The notes beneath the pieces are model-generated. The model saw only the letters and a program-made list of their open reading frames with translations. It did no database searches and had not been told where the DNA came from. From NCBI GenBank assembly GCA_902363835.1, contig CABJBM010000002.1, positions 292,155-356,154 of the forward strand: a stretch of DNA of 64,000 nucleotides, written 5' to 3'. The position numbers were made by a program, and so were the translations under genes. Source of the DNA: Lachnospiraceae bacterium. Lineage in GTDB: Bacteria; Bacillota; Clostridia; Lachnospirales; Lachnospiraceae. Of the stretch, positions 16,796 through 25,279 are shown one piece after another; position 1 is the first letter of the stretch; every line of letters starts with the position of its first letter.

Positions 16796-17395
16796 TTATT
16801 CCGTATCACGATTTTTCTGCAGATATTTATTCTTTACACTTCCAATACATAATAAAACTGACAATACCAGATGTCCCAATGTAACAGCAAGGCTGATATT
16901 TCTGGCATTTAATAAATAGCATATTACCAACAATACAGTTTCTGCAGTCCATACTTCCCTGCTGCGTCTCCTGTAACATTCTCTTTCTGCCTGATCCAAA
17001 GGTTTATTATAATCCTGCACCGGTGCGAATATAAAAATTAGAATCCCGCTTATAATCCCTCCCCCTAGATTTACCCAAATGATATAATGGGGTGGTATCA
17101 CTTTAGCGGCAATACAAACAATGTACATCAACACTGTGGAAACTATCGTACACATATTATACGTTTTGGCATGATAACCTCCTGCATAAGAACGCAACGG
17201 AATATATGATGCCAAAAATATCAACACCGTTGTATAGGAATGAAAAACAATTGCCAAAAAGCAGGCAATCATTATATTGACTGCCTGCCCGATCAGCAGC
17301 TCATATGCATATGTATACAATTTTTCATCTTTCTTTGACAGATGATCTTTTTTTACCTGCCAAGCCACAACTTTTTTTGCCAACTTTTCAATCAT
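16796..17395 (-). CDS. agrB: AgrB-family peptide-processing endopeptidase
   Basis: A 199-aa polytopic membrane protein with the AgrB core: RSYAGGYHAKTYNMC contains the catalytic histidine (GGYHA) and, seven residues on, the catalytic cysteine. It cleaves the C-terminal tail of AgrD and forms the thiolactone ring. Five to six hydrophobic segments follow the amphipathic N terminus. It is the last gene of agrACDB and is 15 bp from agrD. Its ribosome site is weak (AGTAAAAG), which suggests translation coupled to agrD. Confidence 0.95.
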   Translation of the reverse strand: MIEKLAKKVVAWQVKKDHLSKKDEKLYTYAYELLIGQAVNIMIACFLAIVFHSYTTVLIFLASYIPLRSYAGGYHAKTYNMCTIVSTVLMYIVCIAAKVIPPHYIIWVNLGGGIISGILIFIFAPVQDYNKPLDQAERECYRRRSREVWTAETVLLVICYLLNARNISLAVTLGHLVLSVLLCIGSVKNKYLQKNRDTE

Positions 17396-17410
17396 TGCTT
17401 TTACTATGGC

Positions 17411-17572
17411 CTAAAATTTTCTAAAACATTTGGCTTCTTCCGGCACCTCAGGTTGATGCTGCAGCCAAGCGCAAGTTGCATTAACATTCTGAGATACCAC
17501 TGACAGTGCCAAAGTATTCATCATAAAAACAGCCCAATTCCGGCTTTTCAATTTTCTCTTTATCTTATGCAT
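17411..17572 (-). CDS. agrD: AgrD-type cyclic lactone autoinducer precursor
   Basis: The start at 17572 has AGGAGG seven bases upstream. A longer reading from 17605 has none. The 53-aa product has a basic N-terminal amphipathic helix, then the signal region NATCAWLQHQ and the conserved acidic tail PEVPEEAKC. By alignment with clostridial AgrD peptides (CLWFT before HQPEEP), the thiolactone ring is predicted as C-A-W-L-Q, possibly with a short N-terminal tail. A second cysteine in the tail (KCFRKF) is unusual. It lies between agrC and agrB. Confidence 0.92.
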   Translation of the reverse strand: MHKIKRKLKSRNWAVFMMNTLALSVVSQNVNATCAWLQHQPEVPEEAKCFRKF

Positions 17573-17637
17573 GAGGATCCCTCCTATATAACTTTTTTTC
17601 AGCATACCATGTTTCTATCAACAAAAGCAATATCTTG

Positions 17638-17670
17638 ACCGAATTTGGTCATTAATTGGCTGAATTTGGT
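17638..17670 (-). promoter_or_regulatory. Predicted AgrA/LytTR binding site upstream of agrD
   Basis: Direct repeats ACCAAATTCAGC (17670-17659) and ACCAAATTCGGT (17649-17638) start 21 bp apart, the same layout as the site before the injection-system operon; the two 33-bp sites match at about 25 positions. It overlaps the last codons of agrC and sits 66 bp before the agrD start, so it could drive an agrDB positive-feedback transcript. The -10 box is poor (TTGATA). Confidence 0.6.
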
Positions 17671-18956
17671 ATATTTGATAACATTAACACCGCCACAAAA
17701 GCATCGTCCTCCTCATAACAATTTAATATACCTCCATATCTTTCTGATAATTCTTCTACCTTTTTAATTCCAAAACCATGCCTTTTCTTTTCACTCTTTG
17801 TTGTAAAATACTTCTCTCCTATTTTATGAGGCTTGATTTTAAAGTTATTTTCTATTCTTAGTATGATAAGTGCTTCATTTCCCTTGTATAAGCTTACAAA
17901 TACATAACCCTCATTGCACCCTTCGGCTGCCTCCAGGGCATTGTCCAGCAGATTTCCAAACATACTTATTTTATCTAAATCATCAATAAAGCCCACATCT
18001 ATTCCGGTCTGGATATCCACCTGGTAATCTACACCCTTATCCAAGGCATTTCTTTCTCGTTCTATAAAAATAGCGTTGGTGATCTGGTCATTAATATAAC
18101 ATTGCTTCACAGTTGCCCTTCCCATCTGGGAAACCTTCTCCACAGCACCTTTAATCGCCCCCTCCTCCTCTGTACATGCCAGTTGCTCCATGATCCGAAC
18201 TATCCGGCTCATTTCATGCAGATATTCTGCATAATCCTGATTTATTTCCTCCATCCTTTGATAATGGCTTCGTTCCAGTCTTGTTTTTAGCGCAAGTAAT
18301 TCAGCATCTCTGGCTACTCTTTCCGCCTTTAATAATTTTTCCACAGTAGAAAAACCAACTACATTTGATATGATTAATAAAACCCCACCTGCACAGATTA
18401 AAAGATAACCGGCGGAACCTTCCTTTGATAATAAAAATCCATTCAGCAAAACTAAAGATGCAATAGGAAGCATAAACAAGTATTTTAAATATTGGAAACT
18501 TCCACTTTTATAAGGACTCTGGTGCCGCTTTTTTATCATCTGTACTACTGCAAATTCAAATATTTTCTGAATAACTAAAAAAAGCACCATACTAAAATCG
18601 GCTTTTGAAACATCAATTTTTAGTAAAGTATAAATATAATGAAATATAAATTCAGTTACTGCTAAAATCACGTAATAAAATAAAACATAAAGAAAGTTGT
18701 ATTTTAATTGGATACGAAACATCAGCCATACAAAAAATAAATACATAAGCGGTACACAAAATAAATTTATGGTAGGCAGATTTAAACTGTTAATTAAAAA
18801 AATCACCATACTGCATCCAATTACTTCCAACAAACGGATACTTTTACGGTCATCATACGCCCGATATACACCTTCCAATAAATTGTACAATAAAAATATT
18901 TCAAAGACACAGTTTAGGTACATCACCGGCCCATACATCATTTGTGCTATACTCAT
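17652..18956 (-). CDS. agrC: AgrC-type sensor histidine kinase
   Basis: A 434-aa protein with about six membrane helices in residues 1-210 and a coiled linker. The phosphoacceptor region is YAEYLHEMSRIV. The GHKL ATPase domain has the N box FGNLLDNALEAAEG and the G box KKRHGFGIKKVEEL. This is the HPK10 type that senses cyclic peptides. Its start overlaps the agrA stop by four bases (ATGA). The N terminus would bind the peptide made from the adjacent agrD. Confidence 0.92.
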   Translation of the reverse strand: MSIAQMMYGPVMYLNCVFEIFLLYNLLEGVYRAYDDRKSIRLLEVIGCSMVIFLINSLNLPTINLFCVPLMYLFFVWLMFRIQLKYNFLYVLFYYVILAVTEFIFHYIYTLLKIDVSKADFSMVLFLVIQKIFEFAVVQMIKKRHQSPYKSGSFQYLKYLFMLPIASLVLLNGFLLSKEGSAGYLLICAGGVLLIISNVVGFSTVEKLLKAERVARDAELLALKTRLERSHYQRMEEINQDYAEYLHEMSRIVRIMEQLACTEEEGAIKGAVEKVSQMGRATVKQCYINDQITNAIFIERERNALDKGVDYQVDIQTGIDVGFIDDLDKISMFGNLLDNALEAAEGCNEGYVFVSLYKGNEALIILRIENNFKIKPHKIGEKYFTTKSEKKRHGFGIKKVEELSERYGGILNCYEEDDAFVAVLMLSNIPNSAN

Positions 18957-19735
18957 TCCTTTTTTGTCCTCTCTCGAATATACCTAACTCCATAATATTT
19001 GCCAAGTTCTTCATCAAAGACCTTCCTCATCCTTCTGACTACAATAAGATTGTGACCGCCCTGCAAGCGAACAATATCTTTCTGCCGGGATATTACCCTC
19101 TCTGCATTGATAATATAACTTTCACTGGCATAAATAAAACCATAATTTTTCAGCTCCTGATAGTATTCCTTTAACCTGGTTTTAGTTTCAATAGTCTGTT
19201 TATGCTCTTTTTCAGAGGATACGCTTCCCCAGATTTCTTCTGCTTTTTTATCTGTCAGCCATATTTGGCTCCCTTTCCTGTATATTTGAATGTATATAAT
19301 ATCTGATATCCGTAAAATAAACACTTTCCCGTCACATACAACAGGTAGTCTGGGTAATTCCTCCTTGTTCTGTACTTCTTCCAATACCATATCCAGGCAT
19401 TGGGTCAATTCTTCTTTTGAATACTTCTTCAACAAATAATCATAAGGCCTTACTGAAGATATCCTGCTGGCTGGTGATTCAAATTCAGAGTAAAATACAA
19501 TAATTACCTTTGAATCGCGCATGCGTATGTTTTGAGCTGTTAGCGCCCCATTCATGCCTTCCCCTATTTTCATATCCAAAAATACAACATCAAAATCCCT
19601 ATAATCAGCCAGCAAGGCCTCCCCACTGGAATACTTGCAAAACTCTTGGTTTTTTGGACAGAACTTGCTTTCTCTAATACACTCCTCCAGTTGCCTGATA
19701 TCTTCCTGACAATCATCGCAGATAGCTATTTTCAT
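18953..19735 (-). CDS. agrA: AgrA-type LytTR response regulator
   Basis: A 260-aa protein. Residues 1-120 are a receiver domain (ICDDCQED, phosphoacceptor in VVFLDMKIG, KKY near 104). Residues 140-250 are a LytTR DNA-binding domain (IIYIQIYRKGSQIWL, FIYASESYIINAERV, then LVVRRMRKVF). It is the first gene of the agr operon, and the order agrA-agrC-agrD-agrB differs from that in staphylococci. The direct-repeat sites before agrD and before the injection-system operon are its likely targets. Confidence 0.93.
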   Translation of the reverse strand: MKIAICDDCQEDIRQLEECIRESKFCPKNQEFCKYSSGEALLADYRDFDVVFLDMKIGEGMNGALTAQNIRMRDSKVIIVFYSEFESPASRISSVRPYDYLLKKYSKEELTQCLDMVLEEVQNKEELPRLPVVCDGKVFILRISDIIYIQIYRKGSQIWLTDKKAEEIWGSVSSEKEHKQTIETKTRLKEYYQELKNYGFIYASESYIINAERVISRQKDIVRLQGGHNLIVVRRMRKVFDEELGKYYGVRYIRERTKKE

Positions 19736-19772
19736 ACATATCCCCTTTTTATCTCTTGTATTATCTTTGAGA

Positions 19773-19802
19773 ATTATAGCATACTATACGATTAATTGTC
19801 TT
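19773..19802 (-). promoter_or_regulatory. Promoter of agrA
   Basis: On the minus strand an extended -10 (TGCTATAAT, with the hexamer at 19773-19778) stands 18 bp from a weak -35 (AAGACA, 19797-19802). The agrA start is 38 bp on. It would give basal agr transcription independent of the repeat sites. Confidence 0.6.
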
Positions 19803-19916
19803 TAAAAAATGCCAATGTTTCCTGTCATTAACCTTATATTATTACAAAGTTTCCAAATAGTCAACACCAGCGTTATATACTAATAGTAAACATAAAACTG
19901 GTATCGGAGGCTCATG

Positions 19917-20285
19917 ATGTACGATTTTGGAGAGCTGTTAAAACAATTACGTAAAGAAAAAGGATACTCCCAGGAACAATTGGCACAGAAAATCAATAAA
20001 AGCAAATCACTTGTAAGCAAATACGAAAATAATCAAAAATTGCCCACTTTAGAAACATTAATTGACTTATCCATACTTTTTGATGTGAGCCTGGATTTTC
20101 TGGCAGGTAAAGATAAAGGCAAAACTATTACAGTCAATCACTTAACGTCCAGCCAGATCGATATCATATACGCGTTAATGAAGGAATTTCACAGCCATAA
20201 ACCGAAATATGTTACTAAAGGATTAACCACAAGGCAGCTTGAGATTTTCAATGGACTTATTATTGAATTTACAAAAATCCAATGA
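19917..20285 (+). CDS. XRE-family HTH transcriptional regulator
   Basis: Read divergently from agr. Two ATGs stand side by side (19914, 19917), and the second has better spacing from GGAGG. Residues 5-65 are a Cro/C1-type helix-turn-helix (LLKQLRKEKGYSQEQLA, SKSLVSKYENNQKLP, LSILFDVSLDFLAGK). The C-terminal 55 residues form a small helical tail. Its 3' end is part of a 40-bp sequence found again at 38120-38159. It may regulate agr or itself, but no operator is evident. Confidence 0.85.
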   Translation: MYDFGELLKQLRKEKGYSQEQLAQKINKSKSLVSKYENNQKLPTLETLIDLSILFDVSLDFLAGKDKGKTITVNHLTSSQIDIIYALMKEFHSHKPKYVTKGLTTRQLEIFNGLIIEFTKIQ

Positions 20286-20295
20286 CGCAGAGAAA
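20256..20295 (+). repeat. 40-bp repeat copy 1 (3' end of XRE gene)
   Basis: Matches 38120-38159 at 36 of 40 positions. It covers the last ten codons (LIIEFTKIQ), the stop and a trailing ATGACGCAG-type motif. In the second copy this motif begins a large inverted repeat. This is either a dispersed repeat or a sign of an ancestral duplicate regulator gene. Confidence 0.6.
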
Positions 20296-20410
20296 GGAAA
20301 TAGAAAACAGCATTTCACCAGCCCTCCAGTATATACGATTTTTCATAAGCTTGGTTAAAAATTCAGTTTATCTCTTGCGTTAACTTTTTAATTTCTTACT
20401 GATATGCGGA

Positions 20411-20441
20411 AAGTGCGGTTCATTTTCATTGAACCGCACTT
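20411..20441. terminator. Stem-loop between convergent genes
   Basis: A perfect 12-bp inverted repeat (AAGTGCGGTTCA and its complement) with a seven-base loop. It lies between the XRE gene and the GH31 gene, which converge. No clear U-run follows on either strand, so it is probably a bidirectional 3'-end hairpin rather than a classical terminator. The 130 bp after it show no gene. Confidence 0.55.
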
Positions 20442-20570
20442 CAGACTGCTTGCTAAAATCCAAATCCCAGCCCCTTCCTCCGCCGTACATACCACGGCCC
20501 CCTTACTCATGCTGCAGGCGCAATCCGCTTCGCTGCATGCTCATAACCCAATAGCAGCTATATCTTCTTA

Positions 20571-22193
20571 TCAGGTGGAACTCCTGCTCAAACGCCAGAC
20601 CAATATTTCTCCTGCCCTGCATTCTTTGTACAAGCGGCATGGACCCACCGTTTGTTCTCCTGTCCAATAATCGTTCCAATTTCCTTTTGGCAGATACACC
20701 TGCCTTCCTGTCACTCCCTCCTCTAAAACCGGTGCCACTAAAAGCCGGGATCCAAACATATACTCATCATCCACCCCGCAGGCCTCTTTATCCTCCGGCC
20801 AGTCAATCACCAGTGCGGCCATAAGGGGGCGGCCCGTATTTGCGCTTACACTTGCTTCCATAAGAATATAAGGCAGAAGCAGCTCTCTTTCTTTCGTAAA
20901 CTTTCGGCAAATATCAAGGACTTCCGGCCTGCCTGTTACCTTTGCCACGTTCCACGGACTTCTGTCGTTGATCTCTTCTTCCGAAGCCGCCAGAAGCTCA
21001 GAAAACTGGCCGGAAGCCGGTTCCGAATGCCACTGCATGACAGGAGCAAAGCAAGCCATGGCAAAGGATCGCAGATACAATTCGGCAGAAGGCATTTTTC
21101 CTGCAAAGCCTGCAAGGTCAAAGCCCCAGAAGGGCAGACCTGACAATCCGGCGTTTAAACCCGCCGTCATCACATGGCGCAGTTCTTCCCAGGTGGACTG
21201 CTGGTCCCCTGCCCAATGCATGGGCGTGGTCTGAGCGCCCGTATATCCTGCCCTGGAAAAGAGAATCCTCTCATCTCCTATAAAGTCCGCATAAGCCCTG
21301 GTGTAAACCATGGCATAACCATTTTTCATTTGGCTTCCGGTCCGCCCGTCAAAGAATCGGGCTCCATCGTCATATACAAATTCCCCGCCGTCGGTCTTAA
21401 AGCCGTCCACTCCCATGTTAAGCAGGTATTGCCGTTTCCCAAACCACCAGTCACAGACTGCCGGATTGGTAAAATCCGGTATCATGGAACCGCCAAACCA
21501 GCGGCCTTCCGGAATCACATAGGGGGAACCGTCGGCATTTGTGACAACAAAGCCCTTTTGGACCGCTTCGGCGCAGTCTGCTTCGTGTTCCGGGCAAGTG
21601 CGCCCCTGCTCCAGCTTTTTTAAAACCGGAACCTGCCAGAGAATCAGGCGGATGCCTTTTTCATGAAGGTCCCGGATCATCCTTTCCGGATCGGGAAAAC
21701 GCTCTTTGTCAAAGCGGTAAAAGGTGGCTTCATCACTCCAGGCTTCGATTACCACCACAGAAGGTTTCATCCCCTGCCTGATGGCTTCCTCCACCACTTC
21801 TTCCACCACCGCCTGACTATTCCAGCGGTTAGCGGACATCCAAAGGCCAAAGGCCCAGTCCGGCGGCAGCTTGGGCCGCCCCGTAAGTGCGGTAAATTCC
21901 TTAAGAACCTCTAAGGGCTTCCCAGTAAATGTCCGCACATTGTATTGATCCGGAAGGGTAAAGACGATTCCTTCCTCAGTTTTTTCCGTAAAAACAGTAA
22001 ACTTTTCCAATGTGTCCACATAAAGCCCCCCGCCCCCGTCCGTCAAGGCGAAGGGAATTGGCAGATAGGTGGAAGCCCCCTGATTGGTAAAGGTTTCGTA
22101 TACGTGGTTTTCCCGGGCCAGGCCCTCCTGATTCAATGCGTCAAACCGTTCCCCAAATCCGTAAACTGCCTGACCCGCAAGCAAACATTTCAT
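20571..22193 (-). CDS. GH31 family glycosidase lacking the N-terminal domain
   Basis: A 540-aa protein. The catalytic barrel is complete, with nucleophile Asp in MGVDGFKTDGGE, acid/base Asp in MHWAGDQQSTW and a C-terminal beta domain (GSRLLVAPVLEEG). Activity would be on alpha-glucosides or alpha-xylosides. GH31 enzymes normally carry 120-150 residues before the GFGERFDALNQEG segment. Here that segment starts at residue 12. The start overlaps the stop of the permease gene as ATGA with AGGAGG in front, so the short form is well placed for translation. It is the last gene of the sugar operon. Confidence 0.88.
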   Translation of the reverse strand: MKCLLAGQAVYGFGERFDALNQEGLARENHVYETFTNQGASTYLPIPFALTDGGGGLYVDTLEKFTVFTEKTEEGIVFTLPDQYNVRTFTGKPLEVLKEFTALTGRPKLPPDWAFGLWMSANRWNSQAVVEEVVEEAIRQGMKPSVVVIEAWSDEATFYRFDKERFPDPERMIRDLHEKGIRLILWQVPVLKKLEQGRTCPEHEADCAEAVQKGFVVTNADGSPYVIPEGRWFGGSMIPDFTNPAVCDWWFGKRQYLLNMGVDGFKTDGGEFVYDDGARFFDGRTGSQMKNGYAMVYTRAYADFIGDERILFSRAGYTGAQTTPMHWAGDQQSTWEELRHVMTAGLNAGLSGLPFWGFDLAGFAGKMPSAELYLRSFAMACFAPVMQWHSEPASGQFSELLAASEEEINDRSPWNVAKVTGRPEVLDICRKFTKERELLLPYILMEASVSANTGRPLMAALVIDWPEDKEACGVDDEYMFGSRLLVAPVLEEGVTGRQVYLPKGNWNDYWTGEQTVGPCRLYKECRAGEILVWRLSRSST

Positions 22194-23014
22194 CCTTTCA
22201 CACCTCCTACCTGTAATCCTGCCGCAAAATACTTCTGTGCCAAAGCATATACCACCAGAATCGGAAGCATGGAAACCAGGGCTCCCGCCATGAGTAAGTT
22301 GTATTCGCTTTTGTACTGCCCGTTTAAGGAGCTTAGAATAATGGGCAGGGTAAACTTTGTCTTTGTGGTCAGCATGACCAGCGGCAAAAGATAATCATTC
22401 CACGCATCCATAAAGCAGATAATCGCCAAAGTGGCCAGGCTGGACTTGCACATGGGGCATATGATCTGCAGAAAGACAGTAAAAATTCCCGCGCCGTCAA
22501 TGGCAGGCGCTTCCAGATAGACATTTGGAATCGTCATCATGCGCTGGCGCAGCATAAACACCGCAAACACCTTGAACACGCTTGGCAGTACCAAGGCTCC
22601 CAGGCTATCCACCAGTTTCAGTTCTCCCATAAGTAAGTAAAGGGGGATGAACAGCACCTGGGAAGGAATCATCATGGTTGCCAGGTAAACCAGGAAAATG
22701 ACGTTTTTCCCCTTAAAATCCAGTTTCGCGAAGGCAAAGGCAGCCATGGAGGAACTTATAATCGTCACGGCCACGGAGCTGGTGGAAACCACAAGGGAAT
22801 TAAACATGGAAACTGTCATTCCCTCTTTGCTGAATAAATCCGTAAAATTCTTAAAGGTGGGATTTTGGGGTATCCACTGTATGGGCAGGGCCATGATTGC
22901 GCCGTAGTCCTTAAAAGCAGTAGACAGCATCCAGAAAAACGGAAGCAGGATCACCACCGATAGCAAAGCTGCCGTCAAATGGTATAAAACTCCGGATACC
23001 GCTTTATGACTCAT
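22190..23014 (-). CDS. Sugar ABC transporter permease, MalG type
   Basis: The start at 23014 (MSHKAVSGVLYHL) gives 274 residues, the usual length, and an 11-bp overlap with the upstream permease gene. A frame reaching 23182 is an artefact of the overlap. It has six membrane segments and the EAA-type loop LEAPAIDGAGIFTVFLQIICP that docks the ATPase. It ends with the typical QKYFAAGLQVGGVKG. No ATPase gene is nearby, so a shared MsmK-like ATPase is assumed. Confidence 0.93.
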   Translation of the reverse strand: MSHKAVSGVLYHLTAALLSVVILLPFFWMLSTAFKDYGAIMALPIQWIPQNPTFKNFTDLFSKEGMTVSMFNSLVVSTSSVAVTIISSSMAAFAFAKLDFKGKNVIFLVYLATMMIPSQVLFIPLYLLMGELKLVDSLGALVLPSVFKVFAVFMLRQRMMTIPNVYLEAPAIDGAGIFTVFLQIICPMCKSSLATLAIICFMDAWNDYLLPLVMLTTKTKFTLPIILSSLNGQYKSEYNLLMAGALVSMLPILVVYALAQKYFAAGLQVGGVKG

Positions 23015-23921
23015 AATACACCCACTTTCTTTGCAGCACGTTTTGCAGTGCGGTAAAAGCAAAAATAATGACAAACAACACCCAGGACCAGGCCGCTGCA
23101 TAACCCATACGGCCAAACCTAAAGGCATATTTGTAAATCCGCTCCACCATAACCATGGTGGCTCCGTTGGGTCCTGCGTCACCGTTCTTGGTCATGACCA
23201 TGACCTGCGGGAAAAGCTGAAAGGCATTGATCAGGGACAGCATGATGACGTAGAACAAAATCGGTGACAGCAGGGGCAGGGTAATACTTTTGAACTTTTG
23301 AAAATATCCTGCCCCGTCAATGTCAGCGGCCTCATAGTACTCCGGATTTATGGCCAAAAGGCCGCTGAGCAGAATCATTCCGTAAAATCCCATGTCCTTC
23401 CACACACTGGCCAGGACAATGGAGGGCATTGCCCAACCCTCGCTCTGGAGCCACAAAGGTCCCTTGATCCCTATGGCTGACAAGGCATTGTTGACTGGTC
23501 CGTACTCCGGACTTAACATCCATTTCCAGATCAGTGCTCCCGCCACCCAGCTGGTGAGCACCGGTATGTAGTAAAGCATCCGGTAAACGGCAGCCATGGG
23601 GCTTTTTCGCTGAATGATCAGGGCAACCATTAGGGAAAACAGCAAAACCAGCGGAAGGTACAGCAAAATGAAATAGGCGTTATGGCCCAAAACCGCCCAG
23701 AATTCAGAATCTTTGACAAGCTGGGAGTAATTGGAAAACCCCACGAACTTGTCGCCGATAAATTGGAAAAAACCGTGGAACAGCCTTACCCTGCTCATTC
23801 CAGACCAATCGGTGAGGCTAAGCAGCAGCGAGGCAAAAATCGGAATCAGATTAAACAGCACAAGTCCGGCCATACTTGGCAAAAGAAAGATAAAAGCCTT
23901 TATCCCCTGTTTTTTATACAT
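23004..23921 (-). CDS. Sugar ABC transporter permease, MalF type
   Basis: A 305-aa inner-membrane permease with six predicted helices. The EAA loop reads YEAADIDGAGYFQKFKSITLP. It is the partner of the MalG-type permease that follows and the lipoprotein that precedes it by 31 bp, forming a carbohydrate uptake type 1 importer for an oligosaccharide. Confidence 0.93.
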   Translation of the reverse strand: MYKKQGIKAFIFLLPSMAGLVLFNLIPIFASLLLSLTDWSGMSRVRLFHGFFQFIGDKFVGFSNYSQLVKDSEFWAVLGHNAYFILLYLPLVLLFSLMVALIIQRKSPMAAVYRMLYYIPVLTSWVAGALIWKWMLSPEYGPVNNALSAIGIKGPLWLQSEGWAMPSIVLASVWKDMGFYGMILLSGLLAINPEYYEAADIDGAGYFQKFKSITLPLLSPILFYVIMLSLINAFQLFPQVMVMTKNGDAGPNGATMVMVERIYKYAFRFGRMGYAAAWSWVLFVIIFAFTALQNVLQRKWVYYES

Positions 23922-23952
23922 AGCAGTTCCCTCCTGTCAGGCACCATAAATG

Positions 23953-25224
23953 TCAGTTTAATTTGATCTTCTGTTCCAGCTCCGCCTGACACTCATCCAG
24001 CGCGTCTTTTGGGGTAACGTTCCCGGAAATGGCGTTGTTCAAGTGCTTGGTGATGATCTCCTGCATTTCAGACTGCTGTTTCACCACCGGCGGTGTTACC
24101 AGATAATCCAGGGATTTAAATACGGCTTCCCGGTTCTCCGGCGGAGTGACCTTTAGATAGGAATCAAGAACATCCTGATAGGTAACAGGCGGAAGTTCCC
24201 AGCTTGAATCCACCCGGATTTGTGCAGCTTCCTTGCTTCCAGCCAGGAAAGCAGCCAAAGCAGCTGCGGCTTCAGGATTGGCAGTTTCTTTGTTTACCAC
24301 ATAGGCATTTGAGAAAAAGTGAGTGGCTTTTTCCGTATTCCCCGGCTCCACCGCCACGTCCCAGGCAAAACCGCAGTTGTCCGTAAAGTCACTGAAGGCC
24401 CAGATTCCGGTTATGATCATGCCAAGACGCCCGGATTTAAATAAATCCCAATCGCCCATGCCGCCCATTTGTGCATCCGAAGGCATGACATTGCTGTCCG
24501 TTACCCAACCGGACATGATTTCAAGGGTTTCCACATTCTGCGGCAAATTGACCGTAAATGTCCCACCATCACCGCTTAACAGGCTTCCGCCGTTTTGCTT
24601 TACCCCTTTATAAAATTCATGGAAACTTACGGGGCGGTATAAACCGTAGGTGTCTCCGGAAAGGGACCGGATTTTCTTTGCGGCTTCTGACATTTCCGTC
24701 CAGGTCCAGTCATCGGTGGGATAAGAGGCTCCGGCCTTGTCAAATAAATCCTTGTTGTATATAAGCACCACGTTGGAGAAAGAATTTGGAATTCCAAATT
24801 GTTTTCCCTCGTACTGGAAGGCTTTTAAAGCCGTCTGGTTAAAGCCTGAAGTATCCCCTGTGAGAGCGCCCAGATCCAGAAGTACATCTTCCGACGCATA
24901 GGCCACGAAATTCTCAAAATTCAGTTCAAATACGTCTGCCGCGCTGCCGCCCACGATTTTGGACTGCAGCTGAGTGAAATAATCGTCATAGCCAAAGCTT
25001 TGCAGCTCCACCTTCACGTCCGGATACTGCTCGCTGAATTTTGCAATCATTTCTTTCAGCGCTCCCTCAGACGCACCGCTGCCTGAAAACTGGTCCAGAC
25101 GGATTGTAACCGCTTCTTTGGCTCCGGGTTTTTCTGCTGTTTTGGAGCTGCAGCCTGAAAGTAAAACTGCGGCACATATCATTACACTTGCGGCCCATTT
25201 ACATTTTTTTGCTGACTTCATCAT
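23953..25224 (-). CDS. Sugar-binding lipoprotein, SBP family 1
   Basis: A 423-aa protein with a lipobox (VLLSGCSS) after a 25-residue signal. The body is a family 1 solute-binding fold: VTIRLDQFSG at the start, PDVKVELQSFGYDDYFTQL, ADVFELNFENF and DWTWTEMSEAAKKI. It captures the oligosaccharide imported by the two permeases downstream. It follows the lacI-type gene by 55 bp in the same orientation. Confidence 0.93.
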   Translation of the reverse strand: MMKSAKKCKWAASVMICAAVLLSGCSSKTAEKPGAKEAVTIRLDQFSGSGASEGALKEMIAKFSEQYPDVKVELQSFGYDDYFTQLQSKIVGGSAADVFELNFENFVAYASEDVLLDLGALTGDTSGFNQTALKAFQYEGKQFGIPNSFSNVVLIYNKDLFDKAGASYPTDDWTWTEMSEAAKKIRSLSGDTYGLYRPVSFHEFYKGVKQNGGSLLSGDGGTFTVNLPQNVETLEIMSGWVTDSNVMPSDAQMGGMGDWDLFKSGRLGMIITGIWAFSDFTDNCGFAWDVAVEPGNTEKATHFFSNAYVVNKETANPEAAAALAAFLAGSKEAAQIRVDSSWELPPVTYQDVLDSYLKVTPPENREAVFKSLDYLVTPPVVKQQSEMQEIITKHLNNAISGNVTPKDALDECQAELEQKIKLN

Positions 25225-25279
25225 AATAAACTGCCTCCTTAATAGAAAAAATGGCTGTTGCTTTGTTTTCGTAAAAGGA

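Noticed and set aside
22190..23182. Longer 330-aa version of the MalG-type permease
   Set aside because: The extra N terminus is out-of-frame translation of the upstream permease gene. The 23014 start gives the normal family length.
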